Shown: positions 1 through 8,992 of the stretch, one piece after another | Layout: each line of letters opens with the position of its first letter | Numbering within the stretch: position 1 is the first letter of the stretch | Origin: Paraburkholderia acidicola | Lineage (GTDB): Bacteria > Pseudomonadota > Gammaproteobacteria > Burkholderiales > Burkholderiaceae | NCBI RefSeq assembly: GCF_002362315.1 | Contig: NZ_MTZV01000002.1 | Coordinates: 992,001-1,056,000 of the forward strand | DNA: 64,000 nt | Reading direction: 5' to 3' | The notes under the pieces: generated by a model | Told to the model about the DNA's origin: nothing | Database searches by the model: none | What the model saw: only the letters and a program-made list of their open reading frames with translations | Made by a program: the position numbers and the translations under genes

Positions 1-970
1 CGATTTCGGCGTGGCAGAACTGCTCGCGAAACCACGCCACCGATGCACCCGCCGTAATCGCGCCGCCGAACACATACAGATCGTGCTGCCCGTTGAACAC
101 ATGCGGCATGCTAATCAACCCGTGCCGCGCATCGACGCTTTGATTGATGTAGCCCCAGCACATGCTGGTGCCGATCATCGCGACATGCTGGCCCGCGCGT
201 GTGGCGCCTGCGGCAAATGTCGCGACGGCCGCATCGACGCCGCCCGCGACGATCGCCGTTCCCGCTTCGAGCCCGAGTTGCTCGCTCCACTGCGACAGCA
301 AGCCACCGACAACCTCCGACGATTCGACCAGCCGCTCCGGCATCATCGTCGCGGGAATGCCGAGCATGTCGAGCGCTTCGTCGGACCAGTCGCGCGCCGC
401 AACGTCATACACGCCGCCGATGTTGCCCGCCGAACTGTGATCGACCGCGACTTCGCCGGTGAGCAGATAGATCAGGTAAGCGTTGGGTGGCAGAAAGTAG
501 CGCGTCTTTGCCCACACATCCGGCTGGTGTTCGCGCAGCCACAGCATCTTCGTGTAGCCGTAGTAGCTGTCGACGCGGTTACCGGTGATCGCCTGCAGGC
601 GTTCGACGTCGATATGACTGCGCACCCATTCCACCTGGTCCGTCGCGCGCCGGTCCATCCAGATCAGGCATGGATGCAACGGTCGCATATCGCTATCGAC
701 CGGAATGCCCGAGCCGCCATACAGGCTGCTCACACAGAGCGCTTTGATCGATGCGGGCGCGATACCATCGGTACGCGCCTTCTCGACACAACGCGAAATG
801 CACTCGGCCACCGCCTTGAGCCACACCGCCGGCCACTGCTCGGCCCATAACGGCCGCGGCGTGTCCGGCTGATAGCTGCTCGCATGCTGCGCGACGATCG
901 TGCCGTGCCGGTCGACGAGCAGCGCTTTCGTGCTCTGCGTACCGATGTCGACGCCGATGACGTATTCCAT
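1..970 (-). CDS. FGGY-family carbohydrate kinase, C-terminus cut by window edge
   Basis: Reading the minus strand from the ATG at 970 gives 323 open codons to the window edge, so the C-terminal lobe is missing. The start VIGVDIGTQSTKALL (residues 4-18) is the phosphate-binding first strand of FGGY kinases. IWMDRRA, PPNAYLIYLLTGE and the nucleotide-fold stretches GGVDAAVA and GTSMCWG follow in the expected order. GGAG lies about 9 nt upstream of the start. It is the last visible gene of the ABC-transporter/dehydrogenase operon, 32 nt after the dehydrogenase, so it probably phosphorylates the ketose that enzyme makes. The exact sugar cannot be read from the sequence; erythrulose or another small ketose is an inference from the neighbouring tetritol-type dehydrogenase. 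Confidence 0.88.
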   Translation of the reverse strand, partial: MEYVIGVDIGTQSTKALLVDRHGTIVAQHASSYQPDTPRPLWAEQWPAVWLKAVAECISRCVEKARTDGIAPASIKALCVSSLYGGSGIPVDSDMRPLHPCLIWMDRRATDQVEWVRSHIDVERLQAITGNRVDSYYGYTKMLWLREHQPDVWAKTRYFLPPNAYLIYLLTGEVAVDHSSAGNIGGVYDVAARDWSDEALDMLGIPATMMPERLVESSEVVGGLLSQWSEQLGLEAGTAIVAGGVDAAVATFAAGATRAGQHVAMIGTSMCWGYINQSVDARHGLISMPHVFNGQHDLYVFGGAITAGASVAWFREQFCHAEI

Positions 971-1002
971 AGAATCTCCGTGTATGTGCCTGGCGGGCCC
1001 GG

Positions 1003-2091
1003 TTAGCGACCTGGCTTCAGCAGCACCTTGATCGAGTCGAGCGAGTTCGCGGTCTTGATCGCTTCATCCCATTCTTCGAGCGAGAAGCCATGCGTGACGA
1101 TGCCCTTTGACGTGACGAGGCCGCGCGCAAGCAGATCGATGGCGATCGGGTAGCAGTACGGCCCGAGGTGTGCGCCACGCACGTCGAGTTCCTTGCGATC
1201 GCCGATCACCGACCAGTCCATTGTAGTCTCGCTGCCGAACACCGAAAACTCGACGAAACGCCCGAGCTTGCGGATCAGATCCATGCCCTGCGTCACGCCG
1301 GCGGGCACGCCGGTGGTCTCGATGTAGACGTCGCAGCCGTAGCCCTGCGTCAACGATTGCACGATCGAGAGTGCGTCGTCCGATTTCGGATTGATCGTGA
1401 TATCGGCACCGTATTCGCGCGCCAACGCGAGACGTTCTTCGACGAGGTCGATGACGACAAGCTTCTTCGGTGTTTTCAGATGCGCGACCTGGGTCATCAT
1501 CAGGCCGAGCGGACCCGCGCCAGCGATCACCACGACATCGTCGAGCTGGATCTCGCCGCGATTGACCGTATGGATCGCGCACGCGAGCGGTTCGATGATC
1601 GCAGCGTCTTCGAGCGAGATGCCATCGGGAATCTTGTGAACGATTGCCGTAGGCGGAATACGCATGTACTCGGCCATGCCGCCGTCCGCGACTTCGCGCT
1701 GGAAGCCAAAGATGTTGTGCACTTCGCACATCCAGTACTGTCCCGAGCGGCAGTAACGGCATTTGCCGCACGGCACGATCTGTTCGGCGATCACACGATC
1801 GCCGACCTGTACATCGAAATGCTCAGCCGCGCCCTCGCCGAGTTCTTCGACATAGCCAAAGAATTCGTGGCCCGGAATCACCGGTGCTTTCACCCACGGG
1901 CTCGGTCCGCCCCAGAACATCTTCGCGCCGGAGTGGCATTTGCAGTCGCTCGCGCAGATGCCACATGCCGCGATGCTAATGACGAGTTCATGGGCGCGGG
2001 CGCGCGGGCGCGTCACCTGCTCGACGCGATAGTCCTTCGGGGCATGACAGACGATCGCCGTCATCTGTTGTGTCGGATCTTGAGTGCTCAT
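1003..2091 (-). CDS. Zinc-dependent polyol dehydrogenase, EltD (erythritol/L-threitol dehydrogenase)-like
   Basis: A 362-residue medium-chain dehydrogenase. Catalytic zinc ligands are visible at Cys46 (GICAS) and His75-Glu76 (GHEFFG). The structural zinc loop has Cys108, Cys111, Cys114 and Cys122, and the NAD-binding loop GAGPLG is at 191-196. Stretches such as EQIVPC, DWSVIGDRKELDV and GAHLGPYC resemble, from memory, the erythritol/L-threitol dehydrogenase EltD of Mycobacterium smegmatis more than threonine or sorbitol dehydrogenases. It would oxidise a tetritol to erythrulose with NAD. It sits between the RbsC-like permease and the FGGY kinase in one operon, which fits uptake, oxidation and phosphorylation. 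Substrate assignment is tentative. Confidence 0.85.
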   Translation of the reverse strand: MSTQDPTQQMTAIVCHAPKDYRVEQVTRPRARAHELVISIAACGICASDCKCHSGAKMFWGGPSPWVKAPVIPGHEFFGYVEELGEGAAEHFDVQVGDRVIAEQIVPCGKCRYCRSGQYWMCEVHNIFGFQREVADGGMAEYMRIPPTAIVHKIPDGISLEDAAIIEPLACAIHTVNRGEIQLDDVVVIAGAGPLGLMMTQVAHLKTPKKLVVIDLVEERLALAREYGADITINPKSDDALSIVQSLTQGYGCDVYIETTGVPAGVTQGMDLIRKLGRFVEFSVFGSETTMDWSVIGDRKELDVRGAHLGPYCYPIAIDLLARGLVTSKGIVTHGFSLEEWDEAIKTANSLDSIKVLLKPGR

Positions 2092-2128
2092 TGCATGGCC
2101 TTACTTCAAGAGAGGGGAAAAGAAACGG

Positions 2129-3136
2129 TCACTTCCTGCGATCACGGCTGATGTAGATCGCGAGCAGGATGATTCCGCCCTTGATCACGTTCTGCACATA
2201 TGGGTTCACGCCGATCATGTTCAGCCCGTTGTTCAACACGCCGAGTAGCAGTGCGCCGACTAACGTGCCGATGATCGAACCGCGGCCACCGGAGATCGAT
2301 GTGCCGCCCATCACGACGGCTGCGATCGCGTCGAGTTCGAAGCCGACACCGGCATTCGGCTGGCCGCTCATCAGGCGTCCTGTCAGCACGATCGCAGCGA
2401 ACGCCGATGTGAGACCGGCAATCGAGTAGACGAGTATCTTCACGCGCGCAACGCGCACGCCGGAGAGCCGGGTCGCCTGTTCGTTGCCGCCGATCGCATA
2501 GACATAGCGCCCGAATGGCATCCGTTCGAGCAGCAGCCATGCGAGTGCGTAGATGACGAGCATGATCAGCACCGGCGCCTGGATACCGAATACCTTGCCG
2601 TTGCCGAAGAAGCTGATCCAGTCGGGCAGTCCGTCGATCGGATAACCGCCCGTGTAGATCAGTGCGAGACCGCGTGCGATACCCATCGTCGCGAGTGTGA
2701 CGATGATCGGCGGCATGCCGGCGAAGGCGACGAAGAAACCGTTCGCGACGCCGAAGCCAAGGCCAACTGCGATACCGACTGCGAGCGCGGCCACCGCGTT
2801 CATGCCGGCCACCATCAGGCCCGCGGCGAGCGTGCCGGACAGCGCCATCACCGAGCCAACCGACAGGTCGATACCGCCCGTCAGAATCACGCACGTCATG
2901 CCGACCGCGATGATCGCGTTGATCGACACCTGGCGCAGCACGTTCTCGAGATTCGCCGTCGACAGGAAACTGTCGCTCGCGAACACCATCGCGATGCACA
3001 CGACGATGAGACCGATGAGCGGATAGAACAGCGTCGAGCGTTTCAGCGCGGCCCAGTTCGATCTGAGCGATGCGCTCTCAAGCACTGGCGATGCATTGGT
3101 GGTCTCGGGAGAAGAAGAGGGATTAGGCGTGTTCAT
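2129..3136 (-). CDS. Sugar/polyol ABC transporter permease, RbsC family
   Basis: 335 residues, hydrophobic almost throughout, with about 8-10 membrane segments and the family block [21 protein letters not shown] in the first half (positions ~75-95). It forms the inner-membrane channel of a ribose-type (CUT2) importer with the ATPase and binding protein encoded just upstream. I chose the ATG at 3136 because GGAG lies about 10 nt before it; an ATG at 3148 is in frame but lacks a ribosome-binding site. With this start it overlaps the ATPase stop by 14 nt, typical of translational coupling. Cargo is inferred to be the polyol handled by the downstream dehydrogenase. Confidence 0.92.
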   Translation of the reverse strand: MNTPNPSSSPETTNASPVLESASLRSNWAALKRSTLFYPLIGLIVVCIAMVFASDSFLSTANLENVLRQVSINAIIAVGMTCVILTGGIDLSVGSVMALSGTLAAGLMVAGMNAVAALAVGIAVGLGFGVANGFFVAFAGMPPIIVTLATMGIARGLALIYTGGYPIDGLPDWISFFGNGKVFGIQAPVLIMLVIYALAWLLLERMPFGRYVYAIGGNEQATRLSGVRVARVKILVYSIAGLTSAFAAIVLTGRLMSGQPNAGVGFELDAIAAVVMGGTSISGGRGSIIGTLVGALLLGVLNNGLNMIGVNPYVQNVIKGGIILLAIYISRDRRK

Positions 3137-4649
3137 GTGTTGCTCCACGGGTTCCAGCAGTCGCGTAAGTCATCACCGCGTTCGAATCGATTGCATCGCC
3201 TTCGAGCATCGCCTCGATGCGCCCCTGGCGAAACACGGCGACGCGATCGCACATGCCGACGATCTCCGGCAGTTCCGACGAAATCATGATGATCGAGTAG
3301 CCGCGACCGGCGAGTTCGCGCATCAGCAGGTAGATCTCCGCTTTCGCGCCGACGTCGATGCCGCGCGTCGGTTCATCGAAGATCAGGATGTTCGTGTGAT
3401 GGTTGAGCCAGCGGGCGATCACCACCTTCTGCTGGTTACCGCCGGAAAGCGTCTCTACCTGGGTATGCATCGTCGGGGCTTTGACGCCGACGCGCTTCAT
3501 GATGTCGGCGGTGGCGCGCATCTCGTGGCGTCCGTCGATAAAGAAACGCGCCGCGCGATACTTGCCGAAGTTGTTGATCGAGATGTTTTGCCTGATCGAG
3601 AAATCGATGATCAGCCCTTCGGTCTTGCGACTCTCGGGCAGCATGCCGACACCTGCGCGCAACGCGTCGGCGGGGTCCGACAGTTTCGCGGCGACACCGC
3701 GAATACGAACATCCTTCACGTGGGCCCTGTCCGCGCCGATCACGGCGAGCGCCGTCTCGGTCCGACCCGATCCCACCAGCCCCGCGAAACCGAGAATCTC
3801 GCCTTCGCGCAATGTGAAGCGATTCACCGGGCCGTCTTTGTGCAACTGCAACGCGTTCACCTCGAGCACCGCTGGCGTGTCGGCGTGCAGCACAGGCTTC
3901 GGTGGAAAGCTGCTTTCGATGCGCCGTCCAACCATCATCTCCACCAGACGCCCGACATCGGTATCGGCGACATCGGTCGTGCCGACATACTGGCCGTCGC
4001 GCAGCACGGTGATGCGATCGCAGACCTCGAAGATTTCTTCAAGGTGATGCGAGATGAAAATCATCGCGACGCCTTGCTGTTTCAGTTCGCGCATGATCGC
4101 GAACAGATGTTCCGCTTCGGCCGGCGTGAGCGTCGCGGTCGGTTCGTCAAGAATCAGAATGCGTGCGTCGAGCGACAGCGCCTTGCCGATCTCGACGAAC
4201 TGTTGCTGGGCAACCGATAGTTCACGGATCGGCACCGCCAGGTCGATCGCAACGCCGAGCCGTGCGAAGATCGCAGCCGCGGAGCGACGCATCGCCGCGC
4301 GCTCGAGCAATCCCAACCGGTTGCGCCGCTCGCGGCCGAGAAACATGTTCTCCACGGCGTTCAGATACGGAATCAGGCTGAATTCCTGAAACACGATGCC
4401 GACGCCAGCCGCGACTGCTTCGTGATAGTTCGCGAAACGGCGCGGCTCGCCGTGGATCACGATGGCACCTTCGTCCGGTGCGTAGATGCCGCACAGGATC
4501 TTCATCAGCGTCGACTTGCCTGCGCCGTTTTCGCCGAGCAGCGCGTGAATCTCGCCGCGTGCGATCTCGAGATGAATATCCTGCAGCGCTTTCACGCCAG
4601 GAAAGCCCTTCGTGATGTGTTCGAGTCTCAGAACCGTATCCGTATCCAT
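3123..4649 (-). CDS. Sugar ABC transporter ATP-binding protein, RbsA/MglA type (two NBDs)
   Basis: 508 residues with two fused nucleotide-binding domains, the hallmark of CUT2 importers. The first has Walker [10 protein letters not shown] (39-47), a degenerate signature LSVAQQQ and Walker [13 protein letters not shown]. The second has a degenerate P-loop region and the canonical signature [14 protein letters not shown] followed by [15 protein letters not shown]. The ATG at 4649 has GGGAG 9 nt upstream. The longer in-frame start at 4709 would overlap the preceding gene and has no ribosome-binding site. It energises the RbsC-like permease immediately downstream. Confidence 0.93.
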   Translation of the reverse strand: MDTDTVLRLEHITKGFPGVKALQDIHLEIARGEIHALLGENGAGKSTLMKILCGIYAPDEGAIVIHGEPRRFANYHEAVAAGVGIVFQEFSLIPYLNAVENMFLGRERRNRLGLLERAAMRRSAAAIFARLGVAIDLAVPIRELSVAQQQFVEIGKALSLDARILILDEPTATLTPAEAEHLFAIMRELKQQGVAMIFISHHLEEIFEVCDRITVLRDGQYVGTTDVADTDVGRLVEMMVGRRIESSFPPKPVLHADTPAVLEVNALQLHKDGPVNRFTLREGEILGFAGLVGSGRTETALAVIGADRAHVKDVRIRGVAAKLSDPADALRAGVGMLPESRKTEGLIIDFSIRQNISINNFGKYRAARFFIDGRHEMRATADIMKRVGVKAPTMHTQVETLSGGNQQKVVIARWLNHHTNILIFDEPTRGIDVGAKAEIYLLMRELAGRGYSIIMISSELPEIVGMCDRVAVFRQGRIEAMLEGDAIDSNAVMTYATAGTRGATHEHA

Positions 4650-4705
4650 CTGCACTCCCTGTCCTTCATTGCCGCGCACGACACCGGTTGCGCGCGGCGT
4701 GTCCA

Positions 4706-5668
4706 TCACCAGCTAAAGCCCTTCGCGTTGTCCTTGTCGATCAGTTTCACGTCGACCGGAATTGCCTTCGGCACATTGGCGCCCCACTTCTTGGCGAGCG
4801 CGATACCGATAGCGATGCGTACCTGGTCGCGCGGAAACTGTGCTGACGTTTCGATAAATTTCGAATTCGGCTTCTGGATTGCGGTGATCGCTTCCGGTGC
4901 GCCATCGACGCTCGTCAACTTGATGTCTTTGCCCGACGATTCAATCGCGGACAACGCGCCCATCGAGCCGCCATCGTTCACGCTGAATACACCCTTCAGG
5001 TTCGGATGCGCCTGGATCATGTTCTCGGTGACAGTCAGCGCGGTCGCACGCTCCTGCTTGCCGTTCTGCGTATCGACGATCTTCACGTTGGGAAATTTCG
5101 CGAGCGCCGCCTTGCAGCCGCGTACGCGTTCGAGAATCGGCACAACCGGAATGCCATCGAGAATCGCGACTTCTCCGCTGCTGCCGATCGCCTTCGCGAG
5201 GTACTCGCACGACATCTGCCCCGCATCGAAATTCTTCGAACCGACGAACGAATCGACCGGTCCGTTTGCGTTTGCATCGACGGCGACGACCACGACGCCC
5301 GCTTTCTTCGCCGCCGTCACCGCCGACTGGATGCCAGTCGAATCGGTGGGATTGACGAGCAGGATGTCGATCTTCTTCTGCAGCATGTCCTCGACGTCGC
5401 TCACCTGTTTGCTCACGTCGTGATGCGCATCGGTGATGACCACCGTTGCGCCGATCGTCGCCGCGGCTTCGTTCAGCGCCTGCTGCATCGTCACGAAGTA
5501 CGGGTTGTTCAGTTCCTGGAAAGTCATGCCGATTTTCAGCGGCGCAGCCTGCGCTGCGGGCATCGCGGCGAGCGACAGGACGAATGCGGATGCGGCAAGG
5601 GCGAGCGCCGTGCGCACTTGCGCGAGCCGCGTTTTCCGCGGGGCGAACGTCGAGGTGGTCTGCGTCAT
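4706..5668 (-). CDS. Periplasmic sugar/polyol-binding protein (RbsB-like)
   Basis: 320 residues. A basic start and hydrophobic core end in AAMPAAQA, giving a Sec signal peptide of about 39 residues. The mature protein begins [17 protein letters not shown], the usual opening of type I periplasmic binding proteins of CUT2 importers. The ATG at 5668 was chosen because GGAGA precedes it at the right distance; an ATG at 5680 lies upstream of that site, and the frame stays open further into repetitive DNA. It is the first gene of the transporter operon after the AraC regulator. A 12-nt tandem repeat lies just upstream in the presumed leader. Confidence 0.92.
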   Translation of the reverse strand: MTQTTSTFAPRKTRLAQVRTALALAASAFVLSLAAMPAAQAAPLKIGMTFQELNNPYFVTMQQALNEAAATIGATVVITDAHHDVSKQVSDVEDMLQKKIDILLVNPTDSTGIQSAVTAAKKAGVVVVAVDANANGPVDSFVGSKNFDAGQMSCEYLAKAIGSSGEVAILDGIPVVPILERVRGCKAALAKFPNVKIVDTQNGKQERATALTVTENMIQAHPNLKGVFSVNDGGSMGALSAIESSGKDIKLTSVDGAPEAITAIQKPNSKFIETSAQFPRDQVRIAIGIALAKKWGANVPKAIPVDVKLIDKDNAKGFSW

Positions 5669-5687
5669 GGTTGTCTCCATTATTGAT

Positions 5688-5735
5688 GTGAGCACTGAGG
5701 TGGACACCGAGGTGAACACTGAGCGTGAGCACGTC
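5688..5735. repeat. 12-nt tandem repeat, three full copies plus a partial one
   Basis: Read on the plus strand, GTGAGCACTGAG (5688-5699), GTGGACACCGAG (5700-5711) and GTGAACACTGAG (5712-5723) follow head to tail. A fourth partial copy, GTGAGCACGTC, starts at 5725. The array ends about 20 nt upstream of the binding-protein start codon, between it and the AraC gene. It could be a leader repeat or a set of regulator half-sites. Confidence 0.8.
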
Positions 5736-5851
5736 CCTCGCGCTGATGGCAGCACGATGAGCTTTGAAACACGTAGCGATGCGCGTAATGCGCGGGAGGT
5801 TTGCGATGCGTTCCCGTCAGCCGCCGATCGGACCAACGAGTACGCACCCGA

Positions 5852-6883
5852 TCAGGTTGGCGGCCAGGCCGACGGTGCAACGAGTGCGCGGCCCGGCGAG
5901 TGCCCTGCCGGCGCAGTGGCCGACACGATCGACGGCGCACCGTCGATACCCGCACCACGCGCGGCCGCATCTTCCGAAGCAACCCGGCTTGCGTCGTTCA
6001 GTTGCTGATAGCGGCGGAACTGCGATGGTGCCATCCCCTTCGCGGCGAGGAACTGCCGGTTGAAATTCGACAGATTGTTAAAGCCTGCCTTGAAGCAGAT
6101 ATCGGTGATGCTCAGTTCGTAATCCATCAACAACTGGCACGCGAGATTGATGCGCATCCGGTTCACGTACTGCACGAATGGCAACCCGGTGTGACGGCGG
6201 AAGTAACGCGAAAAAGCACTGACACTCTGGCCGGCAAGCTGCGCAAGATCGCCCTCGCGCAACTCACCCGACAGATTCTTGCCGATGTACGACAGCGCAT
6301 GATTGATGCGCGTCGAGGCGAAGCTCGATGGGTCGACCTGATAGGCGGGACTTGCGAGCAGTTCGCGATCGGATGCGTCGAGCAGGCACTCGAGCATCGA
6401 CATGAACAACACAATGCGGCGCAGCCCGCGAGCCTCGAGCAGTTCCATGAAGAGCGGCTGGATCAAGGCGCTGGTCTGCGGACCAAACGAGATGCCGCGC
6501 CGCGCATCCGCGAGGAGCGTCTTGAGCGAACGCCACTCCGGAAAACTCTCGCCGCAGTGCGTGACGAAGTCCTGACCGAACTGCACAACGAGGTTGCGTT
6601 GCGCAATGGTTTCGCCGGGCGGCACGTCGCTCACCCAGTTGTGCGGCAGGTTCGGGCCCATCAGCACGAGATTGCCTGGCACGAAGCTGCCAATATGGTC
6701 GCCGACGAAGATCTTGCCGGACGTCGCGACGATCAGATGGATTTCGAATTCCGGATGGAAGTGCCAGCGCACGGTGCGGTACGGATAACCATGGGACCAC
6801 ACCTTGAACGATTCATCGCGGCGCACGGCGACGAGTTCGAGATCGGGCTGCGTGCTGCCCTCAGGGCGACGGGCGCTTTTCAT
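5852..6883 (-). CDS. AraC-family transcriptional regulator (MtlR-like cupin domain)
   Basis: 343 residues from the ATG at 6883. The N-terminal half is a cupin-type effector domain (TVRWHFHPEFEIHLI, FVGDHIGSFVPGNLVLMG, NLPHNWVS) that resembles, from memory, MtlR-type polyol regulators of pseudomonads. The C-terminal part carries the two AraC helix-turn-helix motifs (LAQLAGQSVSAFSRYFRRHT and ITDICFKAGFNNLSNFNRQF). The last ~45 residues are a disordered Ala/Pro tail. The start codon has no ribosome-binding site of its own but overlaps the stop of a 33-codon upstream ORF that does (ATGA). It lies on the same strand as, and upstream of, the tetritol-type operon and next to the divergent arabinitol genes, so it may activate either. 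Confidence 0.88.
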   Translation of the reverse strand: MKSARRPEGSTQPDLELVAVRRDESFKVWSHGYPYRTVRWHFHPEFEIHLIVATSGKIFVGDHIGSFVPGNLVLMGPNLPHNWVSDVPPGETIAQRNLVVQFGQDFVTHCGESFPEWRSLKTLLADARRGISFGPQTSALIQPLFMELLEARGLRRIVLFMSMLECLLDASDRELLASPAYQVDPSSFASTRINHALSYIGKNLSGELREGDLAQLAGQSVSAFSRYFRRHTGLPFVQYVNRMRINLACQLLMDYELSITDICFKAGFNNLSNFNRQFLAAKGMAPSQFRRYQQLNDASRVASEDAAARGAGIDGAPSIVSATAPAGHSPGRALVAPSAWPPT

Positions 6884-6981
6884 GCGACGCACCGCTGCGC
6901 ACAGACTGCGCGTGCGCGACGCTGGCACACCAGTGTGCCCATAGCCGGATGCACGGTCGGCATTGCAATCGAATGACTCAT
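6880..6981 (-). CDS. 33-codon upstream ORF, translationally coupled to the AraC gene
   Basis: An ATG at 6981 follows a strong Shine-Dalgarno (GGAGG, 8 nt spacer). It opens 33 codons beginning MSHSIAMPTV and ending AQRCVA, with TGA overlapping the AraC ATG as ATGA. The ORF is too short for ordinary gene callers. The arrangement suggests that ribosomes loading here re-initiate at the regulator, so it may be a leader peptide or simply a coupling device. A frameshift joining the two frames is an alternative, but the upstream peptide has no recognisable regulator sequence. Whether the peptide has its own function is unknown. Confidence 0.5.
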   Translation of the reverse strand: MSHSIAMPTVHPAMGTLVCQRRARAVCAQRCVA

Positions 6982-7290
6982 CTCGTCTTCCTCCATGAAG
7001 CGACGCTGACAGCGTATGCCGGGTGAGGTGTTGCACCGGCGCACTGCACGTCGTCCGTTTCCAGCCTGTATAGCGAAAGTTAGACGCCGGACGCGTTTGG
7101 CACCACTGAAAATGACGCTCCAGACCAATACTTTTTTGCATTCGGGTTAATCCTGGCCTTGTAAGCGTCAAATTTTGTGCAACGCAGCAGCCGTGACGCG
7201 CTGCACCGACCAGTGGCAAGACGATTCAGGTCAATCGAGCCAGAAGGCCCGTCACGCCGCACTGCGCCAACGAAACCAGCACGTCCCATC
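6982..7290. other. Divergent intergenic region upstream of the AraC leader
   Basis: About 310 nt between the AraC leader ORF and the arabinitol dehydrogenase promoter. It contains AT-rich patches (around 7120-7180) that may hold the AraC promoter. I see no convincing ORF or hairpin terminator. Confidence 0.5.
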
Positions 7291-7319
7291 TTGACTTTCA
7301 ATAGCGCGAATACGATCAT
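7291..7319 (+). promoter_or_regulatory. Sigma70-type promoter of the arabinitol dehydrogenase gene
   Basis: TTGACT at 7291-7296 and GATCAT at 7314-7319 are separated by exactly 17 nt. The smoS promoter has the same layout with TTGACA and an identical GATCATTCG element. Predicted transcription start is near 7326, giving a leader of about 114 nt. Confidence 0.65.
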
Positions 7320-7332
7320 TCGTTCATATACG

Positions 7333-7344
7333 GAGCAAATGCTC
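7333..7344. promoter_or_regulatory. Operator palindrome GAGCAAATGCTC shared with the smoS promoter
   Basis: A 12-nt inverted repeat with 5-bp arms, 13 nt after the -10 element, so at about +8 to +19. Related palindromes occur at 17769-17780 (10 of 12 identical, same distance from that promoter's -10) and at 17750-17761. The SorC-family protein encoded at 10586-11533 or the AraC regulator are candidate binders. Confidence 0.6.
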
Positions 7345-7439
7345 AACATTCCACGTCGACTTTCGCACCGGCCTCACACACCCCATTAAAAGCGCACGCG
7401 AAGGCTGTGCGCCCAAGACAAGACTCTCAGGAGACGCAC

Positions 7440-8855
7440 ATGAACAGCGTGCAAGGCAGCGGCGCGACCGCAAACGTGATCCTGCATATCGGCGTGGGAT
7501 CGTTTCACCGCGCCCATCAGGCCTGGTACCTTCATCGACTGAATGCCGCCCGGCAGGATGGCGAGCCGCACTGGTCGCTGTCGGTGGGCAACATCCGCGA
7601 CGACATGCGCGCGGCACTCGACGCCCTGGCAGCACAGCACGGCGTCTACACGCTCGAAACCGTCACGCCGCATGGCGAGCGCGCCTACGAAACGATCCGT
7701 TCGATCGAGCGTGTGCTGCCGTGGTCCGCGAATCTCGATGCGCTGGTTGAAGCCGGCTCGGACCCCGCCTGCAAGATCGTGTCGTTCACCGTGACCGAAG
7801 GCGGCTATTACCTCGACGAGCACCATCGGCTCGATACGGCGAACCCCGATCTCGCCGCGGATCTCGCCGGCGCACGCACGACGATCTACGGTGCGCTTGC
7901 CGCGATTCTCGAAGCACGGATGCAGCGCAACGCGGGCCCGGTCACACTGCAGAGCAGCGACAACCTGCGCAGCAACGGCGAGCGTTTTCATGCGGGCATG
8001 AGCGAGTTTCTCGAACGACGCGGTGCGACTGCGTTGCGGCAATGGTTCGATGCGCACACCACCAGCCCGAACTCGATGGTCGATCGCATCACGCCCCGCC
8101 CCACCGACGACGTACGCGAACGCGTACGCGCCGCAACCGGTTTCGACGACGCCTGCCCGGTGATGGGTGAATCGTTTATCCAGTGGGTGATTGAAGATCG
8201 CTTCTGTGCGGGCCGCCCTGCATGGGAGCGGGTCGGTGCCGAGCTCGTCGAGTCGGTGCTGCCTTACGAGGAAGCAAAGATTCGCATTCTCAACGCGACC
8301 CATAGCTGCATCGCGTGGGCGGGTACGCTCGTCGGGCTCAACTACATTCACGAAGGCACACTCGATGCGGATATCCGTCAGTTTGCTTACGACTACGTCA
8401 CGCAGGACGTGATTCCGTGCCTCACGCCGAGCCCGCTCGACCTCGCGCGCTACCGCGACGTGGTGCTCGATCGTTTCAGCAACCCCTATATTCAGGACAC
8501 CAACCAGCGCGTCGCCGCCGATGGCTTCTCGAAGATCCCCGGCTTCATCGCACCGACGCTCGCCGAATGCTTCGCGCGCGGCGCCGTGCCGGCCGCGACG
8601 GCCGTGCTGCCGGCGTTGTTCTTCCGCTTTCTCGATCGCTGGCAGCGCGGCGTGCTGCCTTATGCGTATCAGGATGGCGTGATGGACGAACGCGTCGCAC
8701 GCAGTTTCTTCGCCAGCGACGACCCGCTGCACGCGTTTTGCGCGGACCGTCTGCTGTGGGGCAGCATGGCTGGAAGTGCCGCGCTGGAAGCCGCCGTGCG
8801 TGCAGCACTCGTGCGCGTCGATGCATGGATCGCGGCACGCGGTACGCATATCTGA
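7440..8855 (+). CDS. dalD: D-arabinitol/mannitol-type polyol dehydrogenase (long-chain MDR family)
   Basis: 471 residues of the mannitol dehydrogenase family. [12 protein letters not shown] (16-27) is the dinucleotide-binding start. [12 protein letters not shown] (about 208-219) and [14 protein letters not shown] (about 276-289, with the catalytic lysine) are family signatures. The ATG at 7440 has AGGAGA about 8 nt upstream; the in-frame codon at 7407 lacks one. The next gene is a xylulokinase, so the likely reaction is D-arabinitol to D-xylulose (DalD type). Mannitol to fructose by the same enzyme is also plausible, as in pseudomonad mtl operons. A shared promoter/operator module links it to the smo transporter operon. 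Confidence 0.85.
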   Translation: MNSVQGSGATANVILHIGVGSFHRAHQAWYLHRLNAARQDGEPHWSLSVGNIRDDMRAALDALAAQHGVYTLETVTPHGERAYETIRSIERVLPWSANLDALVEAGSDPACKIVSFTVTEGGYYLDEHHRLDTANPDLAADLAGARTTIYGALAAILEARMQRNAGPVTLQSSDNLRSNGERFHAGMSEFLERRGATALRQWFDAHTTSPNSMVDRITPRPTDDVRERVRAATGFDDACPVMGESFIQWVIEDRFCAGRPAWERVGAELVESVLPYEEAKIRILNATHSCIAWAGTLVGLNYIHEGTLDADIRQFAYDYVTQDVIPCLTPSPLDLARYRDVVLDRFSNPYIQDTNQRVAADGFSKIPGFIAPTLAECFARGAVPAATAVLPALFFRFLDRWQRGVLPYAYQDGVMDERVARSFFASDDPLHAFCADRLLWGSMAGSAALEAAVRAALVRVDAWIAARGTHI

Positions 8856-8992
8856 GCTGCACCGACCTGCACGATTCGCATAACCCGCTCGCCGCACGCA
8901 TGCGTTGCGGCAAATCCAGGTCTCATGCCGATAGCGCCATGGGCCAGGTGCGGCTAAAGTAGTGCGTCCCCAACGATGATCCTTCCGCGCCC

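Noticed and set aside
7386..8897. 503-codon frame antisense to the polyol dehydrogenase
   Set aside because: No motif; it opposes a well-supported enzyme and would run through its promoter.
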